Shown here: piece after piece, positions 57,038-64,000 of the stretch | Layout of the letters: each line of letters starts with the position of its first letter | Position numbering within the stretch: the first letter of the stretch is position 1 | Assembly (NCBI GenBank): GCA_025403435.1 | Contig: CM046341.1 | Span: 14,531,219-14,595,218 of the forward strand | Source: Artocarpus heterophyllus | Lineage: Eukaryota; Streptophyta; Magnoliopsida; Rosales; Moraceae | Reading direction: 5' to 3' | DNA length: 64,000 nucleotides | Notes under the pieces: generated by a model | What the model was told of the DNA's origin: nothing | Databases searched by the model: none | What the model saw: the letters and a program-made list of their open reading frames with translations, nothing else | Made by a program: the position numbers and the translations under genes

Positions 57038-57196
57038 CTAATAAAAGAAGTGGTATCCAAGAGGGTAGCAAGCCGGTATCCTGAACCCCTGTTCTTCGAC
57101 GACACCACCTAATTCTGGCATTTTCCCACCAAACTCATGTCTGAACTCAACTGCTTCTAGATGACCAGTGATCTTGCTCATTTCTTGTAATGCCAT
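57038..57196 (-). CDS. Possible 52-residue protein or terminal exon of unknown function
   Basis: On the minus strand an ATG at 57196 opens a 52-codon frame ending at a TAG (57040-57038). The protein reads like a real coding segment: balanced composition, few low-complexity residues, phrases such as EMSKITGHLEAVEFRHEFGG and EEQGFRIPACYPLGYHFFY, and higher GC than the surrounding DNA. I do not recognise the family. An AAG at 57187-57185 could instead be a splice acceptor, making this the last exon of a longer minus-strand gene whose earlier exons would lie right of 57200; none was identified. Confidence 0.45.
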   Translation of the reverse strand: MALQEMSKITGHLEAVEFRHEFGGKMPELGGVVEEQGFRIPACYPLGYHFFY

Positions 57197-57355
57197 GAAA
57201 TGTGGGGTTAGAAGTTAAAAACAATTAAAAACAAATAAAGCGAAAATAATTAATTTAAGCAAAAAAAAAGTGGACTTTATATAAAAAAAATTATACACAC
57301 ATATGCTCCAAGTCTCAAAAGTATAATAATTATTCAACAGTTCTGTAAAATATAT

Positions 57356-57518
57356 GGGGGTGTTTGGCAGTGGGAACCACTCAGTTCCCACCACAATCTC
57401 AGTTATGAACAGTGTAAAGCTCTCACATGCTACAGGAACAATAAAAAAATATGCTATAGTATAAAACTCTCACGTGCTACAGTAAAAGTTGTTCCCACCA
57501 TCCTTCCAAACACCCTAA
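57356..57518. mobile_element. MITE of the GTTTG..CACATGCTACAG family
   Basis: The left end GGGGGTGTTTGGCAGTGGGA pairs with the right end GTTCCCACC..TTCCAAACACCC (about 22 bp). Inside, two copies of a phrase like TAAAGCTCTCACATGCTACAG lie at about 57414-57435 and 57461-57483. Confidence 0.7.
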
Positions 57519-60286
57519 TAGTTTCTCTCAAAAAGTACAAGTTCGGACGTCGAATAATACAATTCATACACATAATCTACTGCAACTAAGAATTAAAGAA
57601 CAAAAAATAGAAAGAGACAAACCGTTTTGAACCTCAAGCCTTTAGACTGCTCCTTCAATGGACTGCAATGCAAAGCTAAACTGCTATCTCTAGACAGGGG
57701 AAAACATTTAAAACAGAGTGAGACGGATGCCCGGTGGAGGGGAAAAAAGGATGACGATGATAAAACAATAAAAACATAGACTTTAACAGCAATTACATAG
57801 CAATGCATAACCGGAATGCAGATGTTTGAAATATGTAAAAACTATGAATCCTTAGCAAATGCGATCCAATTGTAGAGCGAAACCAATAATCAAGTATTTT
57901 AAAAACTCTTGTAAAGTACAATTTCTTTTCAAGTACAACTTAGACAACAAGTGGCAAAACTAAATATGACACATCTCATGCAGAAACATAATTTAAATAA
58001 ACAGTAGAATTCATACAAGTTATAATCCAGTAACCATTTATCTAAATGGTGTACATTTAAATTATTTTACATATAATATCAGTATATATATGTATGTATA
58101 TATTTACTTATAGTATTCCTTGTCAATCACCTACACTACAGAGTGCCCTAATCGAGGTTTAGGGGCTTGCTCCCGTAGTTATATCTTATAACTCAATCTC
58201 AGTGACTATCTTTTCAAAGCCAACTGTCTAGAAGCGCTTATTTTTTTCACAGCGTTTGTAAATCTTTTATGCATAGAATTTCTCAATATGAGTCTAAATT
58301 TCTTTTTATTATCTACTTTCAGAACTTTCTTTCAAAAACCATGATTCATGGAGTTAGATTTTTGGAAAGTTTTTAGATATATATAATCTATATATTTATA
58401 CACATGCCCAACTATAGACATATGTACGCATGTACGTACGTACATACATACATATTCTATCTCAAAATCTCAATGTTGGTGAAAAACTAATTTCTAAACC
58501 GAATCATGAAATATATAAACAAGTCTGAAAAAGAAAAACAATACAAGAAAGGAAATCGATATAAACTCAAACAAAATAATTCAAAACCGCTCATGGTATA
58601 ATCATGCCAAGTAAAACCATATGCATAATGTTTAAAAACATGAAATTTGAAAAGTTTCTAAGCAAAATTTCACATGCGTACAACTTGAGCTATAAAATCC
58701 TAAACGAGATGGTTTCAAGCGCTACACGTCACTTTTTACATATTCTAAGATGTTGTAGGATCGGTTTTGCTACAGGCATCTATATGAAAAGTGGCAGTTT
58801 TAGTTCTTAGTTTTACCAAACTTTGAAAAATATAGGTTTGGCGACTATTTCATGAATATTCATAAAAATATTCTATGCACCTCCAAAAATTACAAAATCA
58901 GTGTCTAAATGAAGGTAATACCTAGAACTTTTTAAAGAGCTATTACATGCTTAATTTTGGGTTTGTTAAAGTCTTGAAAAATGGATTTGCATCTAGCTGT
59001 TGCATTAGGTTTTTCTACAGAATTTTTGAAACATTGTCTAAATAAACATCGCATAGTTTAAGCTATAGGTGTCCAATTAAGGTGATCAGGGCTGTAAACT
59101 AAGTGAGGATATCCCATTTTATTTTTTTCTTAAGGCAGCCACTATGTCACTTTTTTTTCCAATCTTACCACTTCACACCTATAACGCCAAATCATACTTT
59201 ATATACTAATTACATTTCTTATATCCAACATTTTTTAATACATCATCTTTTGAACTAAACCATACCCTCCACTAATCCTAAATGATGTTTATCTAGAAGC
59301 TAAGACTCATAATTTCCTTTAATCAACACTTGCCAATATAATATAGATTAAAATGCTCAAACATCATCAAAACTCATAAAGCTAAACTAAATCTATTGCA
59401 TAGAGACAACTTTAAAAGAAACATTTTTATATTTACCCTCAATCTCTCAATTTCCATGATAATTAATATAAAAAGGAAACAACTCCATATTCACTTATAC
59501 CATGTTTTGAAGTATGTAAAAGATTCTAAATAATCATATAGATTCTAATTTATTCAATTCAAACACTCAAACAACTAATGAAGTGTTTAAGAAGTGTGGT
59601 TCGATCAAATTTTAGTTAAAAACACTATAGTATATGAGGGCTTTATACTATAACATCTTTTTGTTTTTTATTATAGCTGTTGCAAGTTTTACACTGTTTA
59701 TTGGCTAGAACTAATTGATTCTTACCAAAAGCCAAACACTCAATAAATCTTAAGGTTTTACAAACAAGAGTGCTCAACTCCAAAAGCAAAAATAAAGCCT
59801 TCTAATTTATCAATCAAAACTAAGCCCGTATAAAGGGAATCAACTAAATACCATTGATTCTCTTAGTTTAGCAATTTAGCAAACATCTCATAAGCATGTA
59901 TCCACTAATCAAATTTAACATAAAGTTATTATTTTCTAACTAGGTAACACTTCATGCCTCCTCAAAAGTCATCCACTCAATCAAGTTCTCATCGAAGCAC
60001 TCAAATTAAACTTGAAATATTGAAAACTATAAAGGATTAAGACATGCAAAGTTTATGCTATCAAAACTCCACTTTTTAAAGATTTAGAAACTTGACCAAG
60101 TCAAAGAGGATTTCAACATAAAATAGGCATATCAATTTCTCATTATAAAGCAAAGATCAAACACAAAAAAGAAAGAGAAATTCGGCTTTATATAAAATAG
60201 AAAGAAATAGTGCAAAACTCTACTTTACAAATTGAAGAATGTAGGAAGTATTTTGGTAAAATTTCTTGAGAGGTTTTGAAATGGAA
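57519..60286. other. Intergenic, no gene recognised
   Basis: AT-rich. A TACG/TACA tetranucleotide patch lies at 58424-58453. Around 59580-59745 a segment beginning AAGTGTTTAAGAAGTG and ending CCAAACACTC contains CTATAGTATATGAGGGCTTTATACTATA, probably another diverged member of the GTTTG MITE family. A moderately GC-rich patch at 58135-58230 is unexplained. Confidence 0.4.
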
Positions 60287-60566
60287 GATTTTGATGAAAG
60301 GGCAAAAAAAAAATTTCAAATTGGGTAAAAGGCCTCTTTTTTTTTGGAATAAAAAAAACACGCTTTTCTATGCAGGTAAACTGTCTCAGTTTTTTTCAAC
60401 AAAATAAGAAAAATGACTGTAGCAGAATAAGAAACCTCAACATGATGAAAAAAAAATGGAACCATTTTGATGTCCAAAAAGCCTTTTTTTTGCTGCCAAA
60501 AACTGTCCAAAAAAAAGTGGTCTATTTATCCAAATTTTTTTTGGCCGGAGGCCATTTCTCAAAATC
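60287..60566 (+). mobile_element. 280-bp MITE-like repeat, copy B
   Basis: Same order as copy A at 27180: it starts GATTTTGATGAAAGGGC, then TAAACTGTCTCAG, GACTGTAGCAGAATAAGAAA, ACCATTTTGATGTCC, GGTCTATTTATC, and ends CTCAAAATC. It faces copy C across 302 bp. Confidence 0.75.
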
Positions 60567-60868
60567 CCTCAAAATGAAATAGATGTTGCCATGAACATTT
60601 TGAGGTGGGTGGTGAAGACCACCATCACTAGGGGCAGCGACTTGTGGCGGGATGGCGGCAATACTCTTGTGAGACATGAAGGATGGTGGATTTGCATAGG
60701 TAATAAGAGTCTTATTTTGTTCTCCGCTTCATTCTGGGCATTAAGCAAAAAGAATCATCTAATTTGAATTTGAAGTGAAGGAGTTATAGATTGTTGAAGC
60801 TTTCAATTTCTATAGAAGAAAGAGAGAGGGAACTGGTAGAGGGAGAAAGAGGGGGAGTGTATTGGAGG

Positions 60869-60974
60869 GATTTTGATAAAGGACCTCGGGCTAAAATTTT
60901 TTTTGGTAAATAGACCTTTTTTTTGGACAATTTTTGACCAAAAAAAAAAGTTTTTTAGACATCAAAATGGTTCC

Positions 60975-61014
<40 letters not shown>

Positions 61015-61170
61015 CTGTTGAGGTTCCTTATTCTGCTACAGTCATTTTTCTTATTTTTTTGAAAAAAATTGGGACAACTTATCTGCATAGAAAAGCGTAT
61101 TTTTTGGTTTTAAAAAAAAAAGAGGCCATTTACCCAATTAGAATTTTCTTTTGGCCCTTTCATCAAAATC
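60869..61170 (-). mobile_element. 302-bp MITE-like repeat, copy C (inverted)
   Basis: This is the reverse complement of copies A and B: it starts GATTTTGATAAAGG, contains GACATCAAAATGGTT, TTCTGCTACAGTC and GCATAGAAAAGCGTATTTT, and ends CCTTTCATCAAAATC. A run of about 36 T (60979-61014) expands it. Confidence 0.75.
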
Positions 61171-63189
61171 TTCCCGTGTATTGGGTGAGAAATAGGAGAA
61201 GCATAGAATATGAAAAAAAAAAAAAGAAGAAAAAGAAATATTTCCTTGCACACCATTTTCTTTTCAAAAGTATCAATAAACATATACTATAATTTTTTCA
61301 CTAATCTCACATGCAAGAGAGTTAAATGTGCATGGTAATATCTTAGAGAAAAGTAGCTGGAATTATATGTGTAATACATGATTGGACTGAAGCTCCTTTT
61401 ATTTGTGTAAGCTCTTTATTGGGCGTATCTAAATAGTGTATGCCTAGCAATGTGGCTTGAACTGTAAAATACAGTTTAAATTTGTTGTGGGAGAAAACAA
61501 AACAATAAACTTACTTTAAACTACAATTATGAACTACAATTATGGTTCAAACTGCATTTCCAAAATGACCAATGATTTACATTTAGCTTCGATTGATGTT
61601 ATTCAACAAAGAAAAGTACCAACACAATTCTGTTTTCATATTGATCTAAATTTAAATTTATCTTTCCCCTTTTCAAAAGGAAAATCATTTTTTATTTATA
61701 ATATATCAAGATTTTAGGGCCCCCATATCTGTTTTTTATTTTTTATTTTATGCTTTTAATTGGACGTAACTGTAACTACATTAGGTGTTTGCGTATTTCA
61801 AATATTAAAAATATTGAAATGCTAAGATAATTTTTGGGAGAAGAGAGAGCGGATGAATTTTAGTAACGTCATAAAGTGAAATGAGGGTCACTTAATCTAT
61901 AGGGCTCAGAGAAGACTTGGTCTTAATCTATTTTTGCATATGGGGCAAGATATTTTCCTTTTAATGTTTCAAATTTGTGGTGCGGTGTCCATTTTTCGTT
62001 TACCTTGCATCATCTTCTCCCAGAGGAGAACAACAATCCATAACTCGTTTCTAATGTTTTTTTTTTTTTTTTTACCGCAAAATGTAATTTTTCCACTTCA
62101 AAATCCTATTTTATCCAACAATTGAAAATTGGTTCAGACGAGAGGGTTGTGTAGTATTTTCAATTTCTTTTGAGAATTTTTTTAGGATATTTTGTGACTT
62201 TTTTTTTTTTTTTTTTGAAGTCTGGCTCAAGTATTATCCGATATAAAGTGTCGTTTTTGTCTTTTCCTTTTTTTTTTTTGGGGAAAAATTGTAGCCCAGC
62301 CCAGTTAGTTACAAGCAAACTAGGTGGTTGGAAAAAATTACAATATGTATTTAAATTATTGTTATAAAATTAAAATCTAACACAATATTTAAAATATCTT
62401 AAAAATATCTTTAATGATATAGTAATTACTTAATGATATTATATATTGTACTATATAATTACATATAAATATATTTAATGATATCATTATGAGACATTTG
62501 TAAAATTTTTACAAATTAGAGTCATATTTTAATTCAATAAACATAATTTGAAGGCGCTAACATTTTTTTTTTTTTTTACAAACATTTGGATCTTTCAGTT
62601 TTGAATCTAATTTCAGAAGCTTCCGAAATAATAACTCACAAATGAAACTAATTCTAAAAGACTCTCAGTCTCGCCCATCTTGTCCTGATAACCTAATTAA
62701 GATTAGAATCTCAATTCCAAAAAGATGAATTTGAGAAGCATTCTTTTGAGTCCAACAGCAGCAGAATTTTCCAGCTTCATCTCCTTTTCACGAGCCTTTT
62801 ATGGATGCTAAAAGTTCAGGGCCCTTTCCAAAGATTGCCTTTTAAATCCGTCACATGCATTTGGGCCTTCAATGAATTTCTGGTAGTATGGCGGGTTACC
62901 AGCAGAACTCTGTAGATGATGGAGGGTAAAGAAACATAATTCTACTTACTTTTTTTTTTTTTTTTGGCAAAAAATAAATTCTACTTACCTAAACAGAATG
63001 AAAACGTTGCTACCCGGATTTACTTCTCTTGCATTTCCATGGTACTATTTTGCTAGCATTCTGCGGAGAAATCCATGGTATCTTTCCTGGTTTTTGTTCT
63101 ACCTCACGGTTCATTCTTTACTACTGAAGAAACTACAACTTAAAGGCGATGCTTTTATCTTGAAAATAGATTCATGCACGGTATGTATG
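61171..63189. other. Intergenic, no gene recognised
   Basis: AT-rich with many T runs (for example 62059-62074, 62199-62216, 62266-62279 and 62950-62966). 62750-63180 has more balanced composition and an open frame (62998-63195) without similarity I can name; it could hold parts of a gene interrupted by the palindromic element at 63190, but no splice structure convinced me. Confidence 0.4.
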
Positions 63190-63554
63190 TGTTGAGGTGT
63201 TGAGATCTCGGCCGGAGCCTGGCGGGCACCTCGAACGTATTGCCGGAGAGGCAGCTCGGCGCGATTTCGAGTTAAGTCCTAGGGAGGTTGGGAGCCCCCA
63301 CGCGAATTTGCCTCCAGTGAAGGAGCGCATCTCCCAAGAGTTGAACCCGTATCCTCTTGAATAAGAGGGTCTTAGGGTGTCCCCTTGGGTTCCCAAGACC
63401 CTATTATTCAAGAGGATACGGGTTCAATTCTTGGGGGACGCGCTCCTTCATTGGAGGCAAATCCGCGTGGGGGCTCCCGTTGCGCCAGGCTGCCTCCCCG
63501 ACAATACGTTCGAGGTGCCCGTCAAGCTCCGGCCGGGATCTCAACACCTCAACA
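63190..63554. mobile_element. GC-rich palindromic (foldback) element with perfect 5-bp target duplication
   Basis: The left arm (63190 to about 63374) begins TGTTGAGGTGTTGAGATC. The right arm (about 63398-63554) ends with its reverse complement GATCTCAACACCTCAACA apart from one junction base. The arms stay closely paired inward (GGCCGGAGC / GCTCCGGCC, CACCTCGAACGTATTG / CAATACGTTCGAGGTG, GAACCCGTATCCTCTTGAAT / ATTCAAGAGGATACGGGTTC), except for about 28 extra bases in the left arm near 63260-63290. The loop is about 23 nt. The flanks are GTATG on both sides (63185-63189 and 63555-63559). TG...CA ends with a 5-bp duplication are LTR-like features. Three overlapping ORFs here are products of the palindrome. 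Confidence 0.85.
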
Positions 63555-63790
63555 GTATGGATGCAATTTTCCCCGAAGGATGCAAGTGAATTGCTGCTGG
63601 AATGAATGCCATGGACCTAAGACGTGATACTACTATGTACGGCGGTTGATTTTGTTGTAACAAACTTGAAGAGCAGAGAGCACGTAAGATCAGCACTTCT
63701 GAGGAGATTGTACAGGCTTGTGTAACGTCAAATATTGTTAATTTCTTTTTGATAAGGTCTGAACATCAGTAGGTTGGAACAATATCCGCC

Positions 63791-63840
63791 ATGAAGAGAG
63801 AAATCGGTGAGAAATCGGCAAGATATCGCACGAATCTCGG
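63791..63840 (+). CDS. Possible first coding exon of a gene continuing past the window
   Basis: An ATG after CCGCC at 63791 opens a 16-codon frame (MKREIGEKSARYRTNL) that meets a consensus GTAAGT donor at 63841. The following sequence is pyrimidine-rich intron-like DNA to the window end. The protein is too short to identify. Confidence 0.3.
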
Positions 63841-64000
63841 GTAAGTTTCTTCCTTCCTTCTTATCTTCACATGTTCTTACGACCATTTGTATCCCCTCTA
63901 GTTGTTAAGAAACAAATATTGAAGTTTTGTTGATTGCTTCTCAATCTTATATATTTGATTTGACAACATTTAAGTTATGCTTGGTTTTCTTGATAGGTTT

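Noticed and set aside
58135..58230. Possible tRNA or small RNA in a GC-richer patch
   Set aside because: No cloverleaf or GGTTCGA box could be placed, and nothing else supports an RNA gene.
60873..61292. 139-codon ORF with a long phenylalanine run
   Set aside because: The Phe run is the T homopolymer inside MITE copy C; it is not a protein.
63172..63627. Four overlapping ORFs with arginine- and glycine-rich products
   Set aside because: They mirror each other because the underlying DNA is a palindrome; no start or splice context supports them.

Overview
The window is nuclear DNA of a flowering plant, probably a eudicot. It is AT-rich, has small exons with GT-AG introns, dense mono- and dinucleotide runs, MITEs, nested LTR retrotransposons, a CACTA transposon and plant-type genes. 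The species cannot be fixed from the sequence alone.

Layout. 1-5.1 kb: a decayed Ty1/copia element (5' LTR end, primer site, gag to integrase) that loses its reverse-transcriptase half where a second LTR type begins. 5.27-5.94 kb: a decayed tandem array with an 85-bp period. 8.3-19.3 kb: a decayed CACTA (En/Spm) transposon with its 5' terminus, subterminal repeats and TNP2-type transposase remains; it has been hit by a 1.96-kb solo LTR and by a 1.76-kb non-autonomous LTR element. 22.2-25.9 kb: an intact six-exon gene for an ARID plus HMG-box protein (HMGB15 type). 27-28.5 kb: a MITE and a poly(A)-tailed sequence of unknown origin. 29.0-37.2 kb: a very young LTR retrotransposon with a perfect CCACG target duplication and nearly identical 1.95-kb LTRs. 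It carries no reverse transcriptase; it carries a 173-residue ORF with a four-cysteine cluster and an intronless LONELY GUY (LOG)-like ORF. 43.1-48.0 kb: two convergent genes for ubiquitin-conjugating (E2) fold proteins; in both the catalytic cysteine is replaced, by His in one and Tyr in the other. 54.1-56.1 kb: a two-exon RBR (RING-IBR-RING) E3 ubiquitin ligase. 57.0-57.2 kb: a possible 52-residue ORF or last exon on the minus strand. 60-64 kb: an inverted pair of MITEs, a GC-rich palindromic element with TG...CA ends and a perfect 5-bp target duplication, and a possible first exon of a gene running off the right edge.

How the genes relate. Two E2-like pseudoenzymes and one RBR E3 within 13 kb all belong to ubiquitin signalling, but nothing in the sequence shows that they work together. 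The HMGB15-type gene is a chromatin or transcription protein. The most unusual items are the LOG-carrying retrotransposon and the pair of cysteine-less E2 genes. Exon boundaries were read by eye from GT-AG sites, frame continuity and remembered family consensus; no alignment or expression data were available.
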